A model generated the notes under the pieces. It saw only the letters and a program-made list of their open reading frames with translations, was not told the DNA's origin and searched no databases. A DNA stretch of 64,000 bases from Chitinispirillales bacterium (GTDB taxonomy: Bacteria; Fibrobacterota; Chitinivibrionia; Chitinivibrionales; Chitinispirillaceae): positions 1 through 64,000 of the forward strand of contig JAIRVB010000046.1 of the NCBI GenBank assembly GCA_031254105.1, written 5' to 3'. Positions 9,330-18,013 of this stretch are shown piece by piece. Positions within the stretch are counted from its first letter, which is position 1; every line of letters begins with the position of its first letter. A program made the translations under genes and the position numbers.

Positions 9330-12300
9330 ATGAAATTTAAAAATGTTTTACTAATATTATTTCTTATCGCAGCCGTACCATATACCGCCTGGGCCAGCAA
9401 AAAACATAACGCATACGGCCAGAAGCATTATACTGTGGAATCCTCTAATTTCAGAATTCACTACCACAGGGGGCTTGACCATTTAGTACCGCGTGTTGCG
9501 AACAAGTTAGAGCAGCTGCATGAGATTTTCGCTGAAACTTACCATATAAAATTACCTCAAAAAACCGATGTTGTACTATACGAAAGCGAAATACCGGACG
9601 CGTTCGCGTATCCGAACTTTAATTTCATATACCTTGGCGTACATGATTACGAATATAATTTGCGAGGAAGCAGCGACTGGTTTGACGATGTGCTAACCCA
9701 TGAATACGCTCACGTAGTTTCGATCGCTACAGGTTTTAAATTTCCGCCCAGCGTCCCGCATTTACAGTTTGGTTATTTTACACATCCAAACAGCGGAGTG
9801 CGCTTTGAGGGACTGCACGTTTTCCCGACAGATATAATGCCGATGTGGTTTTTAGAGGGAATCGCTCAATACGAAAGCAGCCGCCGCGGAGCGGACAAAT
9901 GGGATACCCATCGCGATATGATAATGCGCACGCTGACGCTTAGCGGTAAAACCCTCTCGTGGCCCCACATGCAGGTATTTACCGGCAGAGGCGATGACTT
10001 TGAAAAAACTTATAACCACGGTTTTTCATTAGTCGCGTATATCTCCGAAACTTACGGCTACGAAAAAGTGGCATCCCTCTTACGGGAAAGCAAGCGGGTA
10101 GACCGGCTCTCTTTTGACAGTGCAATAAAATCGGTGCTCGGCATCTCCGGCCGTCAACTTTACTCGGACTGGCGGCAGCACTTAAGCCGCAAATACAAAG
10201 CTCAAATTTCGGCAATCGGAGAGCAAACTTTCGGACGCAAGATAAGTATTGACGGCTACGACAACGGGTATCCGCGTTTTTCTACGGATGGCGGCAAAAT
10301 TTTCTTTGTATCAAACAGTACAAACGACTACTCCTTCCGAAGCCTTTTTTCTTACACTTTGTCCGATACAATAAAAGATAACGCTAAAAAAATAAAGTTT
10401 GAAATGCCGGTAAGCAGCAACTATGATATTCACGCCCCAAGCGGTAAAATTGCTTATGTAAGCAGAAAATCATCCAAATCCATCCAAGATCCAAAACGAG
10501 GCGGTCAGAGAACTTTCGACCTTTTTATTGACACACTTCCTCCTGAAAAAGGCGGCAGAAAAATATTCGGTAAAAAAACTGAAAAACAGGTAACCGTTCA
10601 AAAAAGCGTTTTTGCGGCTGCCTTCTCCCCAAAAGGCGACCAGCTTGCCTGCGCGGTGCGAAAATTTGACCGTTTCTTTTTAGCGATAACAGACACTGCC
10701 GGAAAAGATACGCGAATTGTTTATCCGGCTGTAAGTTCAGAAGATAACTTTTTTAAAAGCGCCTCCCTGCCGCAAGGCTCCGACAGTGTAAGTTTCAGTA
10801 CTATATTCTCACTCGACTGGTCTCCTGACGGCAAGCTGATAGCCGTTGACTATATTGACGGTGAGAACCGTAGAATCGGGGTCTACGATATCCATAAAAA
10901 AACATTTTCAATAATCTGCGAAACCGAACACGATCAGCGCAACCCTTATTTTAATAGTGATGGTTCGGCGCTCTATTTCTCCTCAGACCGCACTGGAATA
11001 TTTAATATTTTCAGATATGTATTTGCTGCAGGAAAGTTAGAGCGCGTTACAAACGTTTCAGGAGGAGCTTTTCATCCGGCACTCTCTCCTGACGGGAAAA
11101 AACTCGTTTACTCCGGATATGATAAGGATGGTTATGGAATCTATCTGCTTGACACAATAAAAACATTGCAAACGCAAACCATAACAGATGAGGCGGGGTT
11201 ACTCAGAAGCGCAAATCTGCCGCAGGAGTACTCTGTTCCATTGTCAAACCGTTCCGATTATTCCCGCTTTCCTAAGCAATTCCTCGCTGTTCCTACAATT
11301 TTAGCTGAACAGCCTATGACACATGATAATGACGAGACCAGAGGCGTGGGTCAGTTAAAAGCGGGCGTTGTACTCAATTTTATGGATCCCCTCGCGTGGG
11401 CTGACGTAGGCAATGAATTTGGCGCTTTCTTTTTAGTAGACATCAGCCGGATCACTGAGTTTATAAACCTTGACAAAGGGCTGATAAGTCCGGCCGCAAG
11501 TTATGATGCCGGTATCTTTGCCACATCCAGAATGTTACCGGTGAAACTTGAGGGCGAAGTCATGGTACGGGGTATTGCCGGTGAAGACTGGTTCTATGAA
11601 GAATCAGAAGACACAACAATGGTGCTGCCTTACAGAATACAGTTATCGAACGTATTGATTGGAGCCACACACCCCATTGGAGCAGGTCTGCAGCTTCAGC
11701 TTTTCACAGGCCTTAACAGCTACGATGTCGCGCTTGATTTAGAAGAAGCGTACGGTGAGGGGGTATTTTCCTATAATCTGGGCAAAGGATACAGAGCAGG
11801 CGCTCTTGTCCACTTCGCCAATCAAGCGGTGAATTCCCGTTCAAATATCTCTCCCACCGGTCTTGCCGGAAAGCTGCAGTACAGTTTATGGCACCAATAC
11901 TCTTTAAAAGAGGAAAACAGTTTTTCTTTTGAATCAAGCGGTATAAAGGAACACTATGATACCTATCTCTTTCATCAATTAGACGGACGCGTTTTACTTG
12001 GAATGAACTCTCCGCTCTACCCTAAGCATGATCTGCACCTTACATTCGGCGGCTCTTATGTTAAGGCAATCGGCGATCAGGAAATTCCCTCTTTTTATCT
12101 GCCGATAGCTCAAGTTCCAGGTTACACTTTTTTCTATAAAAATGAGATAACAAAAATCGAATATAACGACACCTCTGTAATAAAACAAGATACGGTACTT
12201 GTTACAGGCAAGGCGGTTCTTTTGGGAGAATTCTCATATCGTTTTCCATTGTGGCCAAGATCTATTGACCGGAAACTAAGTTTTCTTTATCTTGACCGTT

Positions 12301-12641
12301 TATACGGCGCACTCAATTTTAGCGCGGGCGGCGGCTGGGATAAGCCAACAGACGTATTTAATTTTGACAGATCAGACTGGCTGTTCGGCTACGGAGCTGA
12401 ACTCAGACTTGAAGCGCTCTCTTTTAACTCTTACCCCCTCGCCCTCAAATTCCGCTGGGACTACGGCGCGGACAAAACCAAAGCCGAAACCTTCGCAGAC
12501 AAACGCAAGGTTACCCTTGGAGGACATAGATACTGTCTTTCAATAGGTTTCAGCTTTGACAACTGGGATATGATACCGGTTGTTGATTACTTCAGCCCCT
12601 CCAGGTTCAAAGAATCTCCGGATCTACGGTTCGGAAAGTAA
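9330..12641 (+). CDS. Exported HExxH (peptidase MA-like) protein with TolB-type propeller and C-terminal barrel
   Basis: A signal peptide (MKFKNVLLILFLIAAVPYTAWA) fixes the start at 9330 with GGTGGA upstream; the frame is open 171 bases further 5' but that part is not protein-like. The mature protein begins with a gluzincin domain: HEYAH at 124-128 and third-ligand E176 in MWFLEGIAQYES, as in the peptidase MA-like family. Next come WD40/PD40 (TolB-like) blades such as SLDWSPDGKLIAVDY, YFNSDGSALYFSSDR and ALSPDGKKLVYSG. From about residue 740 the sequence turns to alternating hydrophobic strands with glycine-rich turns, suggesting an outer-membrane barrel like those in surface-antigen proteins. 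The 3' end overlaps the convergent aroD by 55 bases. An active cell-surface peptidase is plausible; its substrate is unknown. Confidence 0.8.
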   Translation: MKFKNVLLILFLIAAVPYTAWASKKHNAYGQKHYTVESSNFRIHYHRGLDHLVPRVANKLEQLHEIFAETYHIKLPQKTDVVLYESEIPDAFAYPNFNFIYLGVHDYEYNLRGSSDWFDDVLTHEYAHVVSIATGFKFPPSVPHLQFGYFTHPNSGVRFEGLHVFPTDIMPMWFLEGIAQYESSRRGADKWDTHRDMIMRTLTLSGKTLSWPHMQVFTGRGDDFEKTYNHGFSLVAYISETYGYEKVASLLRESKRVDRLSFDSAIKSVLGISGRQLYSDWRQHLSRKYKAQISAIGEQTFGRKISIDGYDNGYPRFSTDGGKIFFVSNSTNDYSFRSLFSYTLSDTIKDNAKKIKFEMPVSSNYDIHAPSGKIAYVSRKSSKSIQDPKRGGQRTFDLFIDTLPPEKGGRKIFGKKTEKQVTVQKSVFAAAFSPKGDQLACAVRKFDRFFLAITDTAGKDTRIVYPAVSSEDNFFKSASLPQGSDSVSFSTIFSLDWSPDGKLIAVDYIDGENRRIGVYDIHKKTFSIICETEHDQRNPYFNSDGSALYFSSDRTGIFNIFRYVFAAGKLERVTNVSGGAFHPALSPDGKKLVYSGYDKDGYGIYLLDTIKTLQTQTITDEAGLLRSANLPQEYSVPLSNRSDYSRFPKQFLAVPTILAEQPMTHDNDETRGVGQLKAGVVLNFMDPLAWADVGNEFGAFFLVDISRITEFINLDKGLISPAASYDAGIFATSRMLPVKLEGEVMVRGIAGEDWFYEESEDTTMVLPYRIQLSNVLIGATHPIGAGLQLQLFTGLNSYDVALDLEEAYGEGVFSYNLGKGYRAGALVHFANQAVNSRSNISPTGLAGKLQYSLWHQYSLKEENSFSFESSGIKEHYDTYLFHQLDGRVLLGMNSPLYPKHDLHLTFGGSYVKAIGDQEIPSFYLPIAQVPGYTFFYKNEITKIEYNDTSVIKQDTVLVTGKAVLLGEFSYRFPLWPRSIDRKLSFLYLDRLYGALNFSAGGGWDKPTDVFNFDRSDWLFGYGAELRLEALSFNSYPLALKFRWDYGADKTKAETFADKRKVTLGGHRYCLSIGFSFDNWDMIPVVDYFSPSRFKESPDLRFGK

Positions 12642-13309
12642 TAGTTTAGTTCTTTAGCAAGCTTTTCAGCAGACAATTGTCCAGGTGCAAGAGGCTTTCT
12701 TAAATATCCATAAGTAAAAAGCGAACCGAAAAGCGGAGCTATCACTCTGCTTACCCGGCCGATATCTCCCATTGCAATAGTGACAAGAGGAACTTCACAC
12801 TCTTCGGTAAACCTAAGTAAATGAGTTACATCAGATATATCCGCCGCCGTAACCGCAATTTTTACAATATCGGCGCCTTGATCAACACAGCGTTTTACAA
12901 TATCACTAAGACCTTTTTTATCGGGTGTTTTTCTGTAGTCATGTTTTGACACAATAATTACAGACCCGCCCTCTTTTGCCGCGTCCGTCATTTTACGCCA
13001 CCCGGACGCGCCAAGCTCAATATCGACGCAATCAACAAACGGTACTAACGCGCTGAACTGCTCTACGCTGCTGCTGCGGTTTAAATCGTTTTCTCTTATA
13101 GTGCCGATAAACGGCGTCGCCACTTCATCGGTGATATGTTCAATATACTCAAAAATTTTATCCACCGGCTTGGTGAATAAATCGACACGTATCTCATACA
13201 TGTCAACACCATAATGCGCAAGACCTTCAAGATAATCTTGCGGAATAATACGATCAATGATACCGACTACTCGCGGAGCATTTTTCAATTCCAGATTTTT
13301 AATGAGCAT
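12587..13309 (-). CDS. aroD: Type I 3-dehydroquinate dehydratase
   Basis: Shikimate pathway enzyme forming 3-dehydroshikimate through a Schiff base. The 240-residue product shows the substrate-binding YEIRVD (E39, R41), catalytic VSKHDY (H123), Schiff-base lysine in VKIAVT (K150) and the C-terminal APGQLSAEKL. The family is about 250 residues. RBS AGGGAAAA precedes ATG 13309. The last 18 codons run on the opposite strand of the upstream peptidase-like gene; the extra tail (FPNRRSGDSLNLEGLK) goes beyond the usual end of the family. No other aro genes are nearby. Confidence 0.93.
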   Translation of the reverse strand: MLIKNLELKNAPRVVGIIDRIIPQDYLEGLAHYGVDMYEIRVDLFTKPVDKIFEYIEHITDEVATPFIGTIRENDLNRSSSVEQFSALVPFVDCVDIELGASGWRKMTDAAKEGGSVIIVSKHDYRKTPDKKGLSDIVKRCVDQGADIVKIAVTAADISDVTHLLRFTEECEVPLVTIAMGDIGRVSRVIAPLFGSLFTYGYLRKPLAPGQLSAEKLAKELNYYFPNRRSGDSLNLEGLK

Positions 13310-13341
13310 ATGTTTTCCCTGTCTAATTGATATAAGTTAAG

Positions 13342-14376
13342 TTATACGCATGATAATATAGTTTTTGCCCGCTCATCAAGAAAGTGTGTAAGTCCGTACG
13401 GTATCCGGCCGTACATTCCGCAAGCTTCCCAAACCTCCTGACTCTCCATACATATGTAAAGAGGAGCGTCGGGCTGATTTTTCCTAAATTCTTCATCCAT
13501 CGCTTTATAAAAACTAACCCGCAGCGGTCTGGGATAGCGCAATTTTCCATCCGCGCCGAGTATCATCTCTCCCGCAAACAGCGGTAAATGTATTGACCGG
13601 TTTCGTAACTCATTTTTGAGAGAAGGCATAGTTCTAAAACCGCCCATACTGCACCATGCGATACTTTTCGCATCCTTAATGTGATCATAAATCATCGAGA
13701 CTATTTGCCTGTACTCTCCTTCCCACCCATCATACCAAACCATTGGGTCAAAATGAAACGCGACACTAAACCCCATCTCCTCACAACGGCGCGCCGCCTT
13801 TAACCTCTCCAAAACAGGAGCGGTGCCTCTTTCAAGCAGTGCGGCCATTGTAAACGTATTCAATGAAAAACCTATAACCGCTTTAACCGGATTTTTTATC
13901 TGTCTGAGTGTCGAAATATTTACACTTTTTGTTTTGAACTCAACAAGAACATTGTTGTATCTATCAAGAACATCAGCAACTTTCCTCGACAACCCAAGTT
14001 TATCCTCCTGATATAGAGAATCACCAAACTCACCTGTGCCAAACCGCACAACGGCGCTTATGCGTTCTTCCATCTTATGGTGAACTTCTCGTTCAAGATC
14101 ATCAAAATTCTCATAACAGGTCTGGTGCTGGTGATCAAAATATACCTGAAGTATGCAGTAACTGCAGTACATCCCACACCCTGTAAGAGGCGTGAGTATT
14201 TGATAGCCGCAACAAAGATAGTCCTTAGATGTTCCGGGACACGGTTTCCAGAATTCACCTTTGTGAATAGCGGTTTTCAGATTTAAACGTTCCCGTTCGA
14301 TATTATGAATCATAAGTTTTTTATATTCATTATGATAAAGACTGAGGCAAAACACAGGTTTGTTCGTAATTGACAT
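13342..14376 (-). CDS. Radical SAM protein of the spore photoproduct lyase (SplB) family
   Basis: The 344-residue protein carries GCGMYCSYCILQVYF: Cys67, Cys71 and Cys74 form the CxxxCxxC cluster motif of radical SAM enzymes. The surrounding pattern and the downstream FGTGEFGDSL, FKTKS and FHFDPMVWYDGWEGEY match SPL-like proteins. True spore photoproduct lyases repair thymine dimers in spores; homologues in non-sporulating bacteria are of unknown function and that is the safer call. The ATG at 14376 would overlap tcdA by 47 bases; the ATG at 14313 (residue 22) is an alternative, and neither has a clear SD. Confidence 0.82.
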   Translation of the reverse strand: MSITNKPVFCLSLYHNEYKKLMIHNIERERLNLKTAIHKGEFWKPCPGTSKDYLCCGYQILTPLTGCGMYCSYCILQVYFDHQHQTCYENFDDLEREVHHKMEERISAVVRFGTGEFGDSLYQEDKLGLSRKVADVLDRYNNVLVEFKTKSVNISTLRQIKNPVKAVIGFSLNTFTMAALLERGTAPVLERLKAARRCEEMGFSVAFHFDPMVWYDGWEGEYRQIVSMIYDHIKDAKSIAWCSMGGFRTMPSLKNELRNRSIHLPLFAGEMILGADGKLRYPRPLRVSFYKAMDEEFRKNQPDAPLYICMESQEVWEACGMYGRIPYGLTHFLDERAKTILSCV

Positions 14377-15163
14377 CTGATTTTACATAACGGATACCAA
14401 ACTTTTTCTCCATATCCTGAATTACAAGCCCCGAAAGCATAAAACCGAATATACCTGTCAGATGAACAATAGACCCATTTATCTGTTTACTGCCAACGCT
14501 AATATCATTTGTCCGCGATTCATCTTCTTCATCAATACTTACCGCGTCAAATTCTTTTTTGTTGATTGAAAAAAACGGTTCGTCGCTCCATACGCAAATA
14601 AAATCATCTTTGAATCCGCGCCGCCTGAGCCTCTTACGCACAAATCTTCCCAAGCGGCATTTATTTGAATCCCAAATAGAACTTACGCGAATTCGCGCGG
14701 GGTCAAGCTTTCCGGCAGCTCCAAGCGCGCTGTAGAGAGTTGCGCCCGCGGCAGCCGCGTTTATTATAAGTTCAACTTTACTTGAAAGACTGTCTATGGC
14801 GTCTATGACATAATCGTAATCCGCCAAATCAAATTCCGCCGCGGTATCCCGGTTATATCTTCTTTGCAAAGTACATACTTCTACGTCCGGATTTATTTCA
14901 CGCAGCCTGCGGGCAAGCTCATCCACTTTTACTTTTCCAACAGAAACGGCCGTTGCCTGCAGCTGGCGATTGATGTTTGTTACACATACAAAGTCGGAAT
15001 CAACAATCGTCAACTTATGTATCCCTGAGCGTACCAGCGCTTCAACACACCAGCTGCCTACACCGCCAACACCAAAAACTATGACTTTTATAGAAGCAAG
15101 CTTTTTAAAACACTCAGATCCCAAAAGCAGTTCTAATCTGTGAAAGGAGTGGTCTGACCGCAA
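14330..15163 (-). CDS. tcdA: tRNA threonylcarbamoyladenosine dehydratase (E1-like)
   Basis: Forms cyclic t6A at position 37 of ANN-decoding tRNAs, using ATP to activate the carboxylate. The 277-residue protein has the Rossmann ATP motif VIVFGVGGVGSWCVEAL, followed by IVDSDFVCVTNINRQ and DYVIDAIDSLSSK, in the order of TcdA/CsdL. The C-terminal IVHLTGIFGFMLSGLVI also fits, as does the length (E. coli 268). The start is a TTG at 15163 with AAAGGG upstream. It appears to lead a two-gene unit with the SPL-like gene. Confidence 0.9.
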   Translation of the reverse strand: MRSDHSFHRLELLLGSECFKKLASIKVIVFGVGGVGSWCVEALVRSGIHKLTIVDSDFVCVTNINRQLQATAVSVGKVKVDELARRLREINPDVEVCTLQRRYNRDTAAEFDLADYDYVIDAIDSLSSKVELIINAAAAGATLYSALGAAGKLDPARIRVSSIWDSNKCRLGRFVRKRLRRRGFKDDFICVWSDEPFFSINKKEFDAVSIDEEDESRTNDISVGSKQINGSIVHLTGIFGFMLSGLVIQDMEKKFGIRYVKSDVNYEQTCVLPQSLS

Positions 15164-15315
15164 GTTGATAGCCCTTTATTGAAAGTTATAAAATAAATCA
15201 TGAACACAAGTAATATTGGTAAATTACGATTTGCATTGATTTCTATTTTTAAGGACTAAAAAAATTTCAAAAGCATTTGACGATCTTCACCGCTTACACG
15301 TATTTTACAGTGATT

Positions 15316-16083
15316 ATGGCAACAGTACTAAACAACAAAAGACCTGACAGCAAAGATTACAAGCGCCTGTTCGGCCCTGTACGCTCACGAAGGCTCGGAG
15401 TTTCGCTGGGTGTTGATATGGTGCCGTTTAAAACCTGTTCGCTTGACTGCATATACTGCGAATGCGGCGCTACAACCGTTTTAACTACGCAGCGTAAGGA
15501 ATATATTCCAACAAACTCCATTATCGCCGAACTTGACGACTATCTCTCAACCAATCCGGCTTTGGATTATATAACATTCGGTGGAAGCGGAGAACCCGCA
15601 CTGCACAGCGGACTTGGCGGCATTATTAAACATCTTAAAAACAATTATCCCAACAGAAAACTTGCTATTCTGACAAACAGCACACTTTTGTCAGACCCGA
15701 AACTTCGGGCTGATATCCTGCCCTGCGATCTTATTGTTCCATCGCTTGACGCTGTTTCAGACGACATTTTTCACGAAATAAACAAGCCGGAAAAGTCGTT
15801 GACCTGCGCAGGCATCATCGAAGGTCTTATAGCGTTGTCGAAAGAGTTTAACGGCGAAATATGGCTTGAGATTTTCATCGCTCCCGGAATAAATGATACA
15901 GACAAAGAGACAGCTCTTTTTAAAGAGGCATTGACAGATATAAATCCTGCTAAAGTTCAGCTAAACAGTCTTGATCGTCCCGGAACATGCTCTAAGCTTG
16001 CTGCCGCGCCAGCCTCTAAACTCGAAGAGATAGCGCGCAAACTCGCTGCGTTTCCAGTAGAGATAGTTTGCCGCGGTAAATAG
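15316..16083 (+). CDS. Radical SAM protein, COG0731 (wyosine-synthase-like)
   Basis: From ATG 15316 the product has 255 residues. CSLDCIYCECG gives the CxxxCxxC cluster (C41, C45, C48), preceded by FGPVRSRRLGVSLGVD, a signature of COG0731. TFGGSGEPALH matches the GGEP-like SAM-binding motif and ILTNSTLL the next strand. Bacterial COG0731 members are related to the archaeal/eukaryal wyosine enzyme TYW1, but most lack an assigned substrate. The frame is open to a TTG at 15277; the ATG is preferred although its SD is weak. It is divergent from tcdA, with about 115-150 bases between them. Confidence 0.83.
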   Translation: MATVLNNKRPDSKDYKRLFGPVRSRRLGVSLGVDMVPFKTCSLDCIYCECGATTVLTTQRKEYIPTNSIIAELDDYLSTNPALDYITFGGSGEPALHSGLGGIIKHLKNNYPNRKLAILTNSTLLSDPKLRADILPCDLIVPSLDAVSDDIFHEINKPEKSLTCAGIIEGLIALSKEFNGEIWLEIFIAPGINDTDKETALFKEALTDINPAKVQLNSLDRPGTCSKLAAAPASKLEEIARKLAAFPVEIVCRGK

Positions 16084-16531
16084 AAAATCAGCCCCGCCGA
16101 CAACAATGTCAGTAACGCGTGTATAGCGTAGCTGCTCTTTGATGGATGAGCCCTCTTGCGTTGTTGCTGTCAAATTCAAAGAGCTTGAATTCGATCTCTT
16201 TAATATTCTCTCCGACATCTGTAGAATTTTTATTCCACATACAGTTCACCCGTGTGAATATCGGTCATTGCGAGGCTCAACGGCCGAAAAGTATTACTGA
16301 ATTTAATGAGCTATTTTCAGCCTGATGACATTACATCAGCCGCTCAATTCGTAGACATAAATAAATATATTGACAGTTCTACGTAATAAAGTTATTTTAC
16401 TAATATCAATCACTACCATCAAAACGCACATCATCCTTAATCTTAAACAACAGAATTCATATTCTTAAGAAAAATATGAACTGTTCAAGTTTTTTAACAC
16501 TCACTATTGGCTGTGAAGGAAGGTGGTTATA
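16084..16531. other. Intergenic region with promoter of the REC/SUMF1/REC-AAA+ cluster
   Basis: The first 150 bases may be decayed coding sequence on the minus strand but have no start or RBS that can be supported. The rest contains a good promoter (16370-16398), the AATCACTACC motif (16408-16417) and a strong RBS (GAAGGAAGG) before the receiver gene. Confidence 0.4.
16370..16398 (+). promoter_or_regulatory. Sigma-70-type promoter of the regulatory cluster
   Basis: TTGACA (16370-16375), 17 bases, TATTTT (16393-16398). The predicted start near 16405 lies just before the AATCACTACC motif at 16408-16417, leaving a leader of about 125 bases. Confidence 0.6.
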
Positions 16532-16915
16532 ATGAGTAAAGGGAAGCTATTACTAGTTGAAAATAACGCTACATTCAGGTCGTTTCTTACCGCGGAGCTT
16601 TCAATGGCAGGCTATTCTGTTACTGATGTTGGTGACACAGAGCGGTTTTTCAAGGCACTCAGGGAAGATTATCATCATGTTATACTTCTTGATACCGGTA
16701 TGCCAAAAATGGATTGCGTTGATACTATGAATTTTTTAAAACAGAGTCAGATATTGTCAGAAGTGATAGTTTTCACTGATAACACTATGATCGAAAACGC
16801 ACTGGAATGTATAAAACTTGGTGCGTTTGATTATATGTGCAGGCCTTATCCCTTAAAAAAGTTTATAAGCTGTGTTGGTAAAGCTATGGAACATCAGCAG
16901 TCAAAAGTCCAGTAG
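16532..16915 (+). CDS. Single-domain response regulator (receiver only)
   Basis: A 127-residue CheY-like receiver. The phospho-acceptor is Asp54 in VILLDTGMPKMD; the hydroxyl residue is Thr82 in FTDN. The acidic pair is E10-N11 instead of two Asp, and the usual conserved lysine before proline is Arg104 (CRPYPL), so signalling properties may differ from CheY. It has no output domain. It is a close paralogue of the receiver of the sigma-54 activator at 18014; 24 bases at the N-terminal coding region are identical. RBS GGAAGG precedes ATG 16532; a GTG three codons upstream is less likely. Confidence 0.9.
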   Translation: MSKGKLLLVENNATFRSFLTAELSMAGYSVTDVGDTERFFKALREDYHHVILLDTGMPKMDCVDTMNFLKQSQILSEVIVFTDNTMIENALECIKLGAFDYMCRPYPLKKFISCVGKAMEHQQSKVQ

Positions 16916-16975
16916 TGCTTACTTTTTCCGTTAAAGAGCAATTCACACATTACATTATCTACAAGGAGTTTTCTT

Positions 16976-17917
16976 ATGTCGATTTGCCCAACTTGCAGTA
17001 AAGAATTAAATGATAACGCCAAATCCTGCAGTGTTTGCAGCAGTGGGAACAGCAGCAAAGGTTCCGGTAATGATCAGGGGGATAATGTTAATATAAAAAT
17101 GGTATTCGTAGAAGGCGGAACATTTGTAATGGGCGCCGGTGATGATGAGCAGGCTGAGGGTTATAGTATTGATAATGAAAAACCTGCGCATAGTGTAACT
17201 GTCGATGATTTTTACATAGGTAAATATCTCATAACTCAAAAAGAGTGGCAAAAAGTAATGGGAATCAATATCACAGCACATCGGGATAAGGTTGCTCCCG
17301 AAGTGCTTTTAAGAGGTGTAGGCGATGATAATCCGATGTATTTTGTGACTTGGGACAATATACAGGAGTTTATATCAAAGCTAAACTCAATGACAGGAAA
17401 AATATACCGTCTGCTGACAGAAGCTGAATGGGAGTACGCGGCCAGAGGCGGAATAAAAAGTAAGAAATATAAGTATGCAGGAAACGATAATATAGATGAT
17501 GTTGCGTGGTATAACGTAAATTCAGGGGTTGGTAATCTGAATGGAGACAAATGGACATATGAGTATACTATGTCTTATCCAGAACAGTATAATGAACTTT
17601 TAGGATGTAACAAAAGCAGCACTCATCCCGTAGGTTCCAAAAAGCCCAATGAGTTGGGAATATACGATATGAGCGGTAATGTTTTCGAATGGGTCAGTGA
17701 TTGGTCCGGGAATTATAATCCATCTCCACAAATAAATCCTACAGGAGCGCCATCCGGTACACTGGGTATTATTCGAGGCGGCAGTTGGGCCAATCATAAG
17801 ACGCATTGCCGACTTTCCTCCCGTTACTTTTTTCTCCCCACTGTCCCGTACGCGACCATAGGTTTCCGCCTTGCGCTTTCTTCATCCTCAAATAAGAAGG
17901 GATGTGAGAATAACTGA
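16976..17917 (+). CDS. Zinc-ribbon plus SUMF1/formylglycine-generating-enzyme-like protein
   Basis: A 313-residue protein. The N-terminus has two CxxC pairs (C4, C7, C18, C21), a small zinc ribbon. A Gly/Ser-rich linker leads into a SUMF1-type C-lectin-like domain: FVEGGTFVMGAGDDE, HSVTVDDFYIGKYLITQKEW, RLLTEAEWEYAARGG, YDMSGNVFEWVSDW and IIRGGSW. The C-terminal cysteine pair needed for sulfatase activation is absent, so true FGE activity is unlikely. Many relatives are binding or non-heme-iron proteins. RBS AAGGAG is well placed. It sits between two receiver genes, suggesting a role in the same signalling route, for instance as a sensor or adaptor; that is inference. Confidence 0.85.
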   Translation: MSICPTCSKELNDNAKSCSVCSSGNSSKGSGNDQGDNVNIKMVFVEGGTFVMGAGDDEQAEGYSIDNEKPAHSVTVDDFYIGKYLITQKEWQKVMGINITAHRDKVAPEVLLRGVGDDNPMYFVTWDNIQEFISKLNSMTGKIYRLLTEAEWEYAARGGIKSKKYKYAGNDNIDDVAWYNVNSGVGNLNGDKWTYEYTMSYPEQYNELLGCNKSSTHPVGSKKPNELGIYDMSGNVFEWVSDWSGNYNPSPQINPTGAPSGTLGIIRGGSWANHKTHCRLSSRYFFLPTVPYATIGFRLALSSSSNKKGCENN

Positions 17918-18013
17918 GAACGATAGAAGGGATTAGTTTACACATGCGCAACACCATGCGCGGATGTCCGCGAGTGTGTATCATTATTTTAACATGTGGG
18001 GAGGATGAGCATA

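Noticed and set aside
13342-14376. Genuine spore photoproduct lyase as evidence of sporulation
   Set aside because: No other sporulation gene is present and the family has many non-sporulation homologues.
16976-17917. True sulfatase-activating formylglycine-generating enzyme
   Set aside because: The C-terminal redox cysteine pair is missing and no sulfatase is nearby; only the fold is supported.
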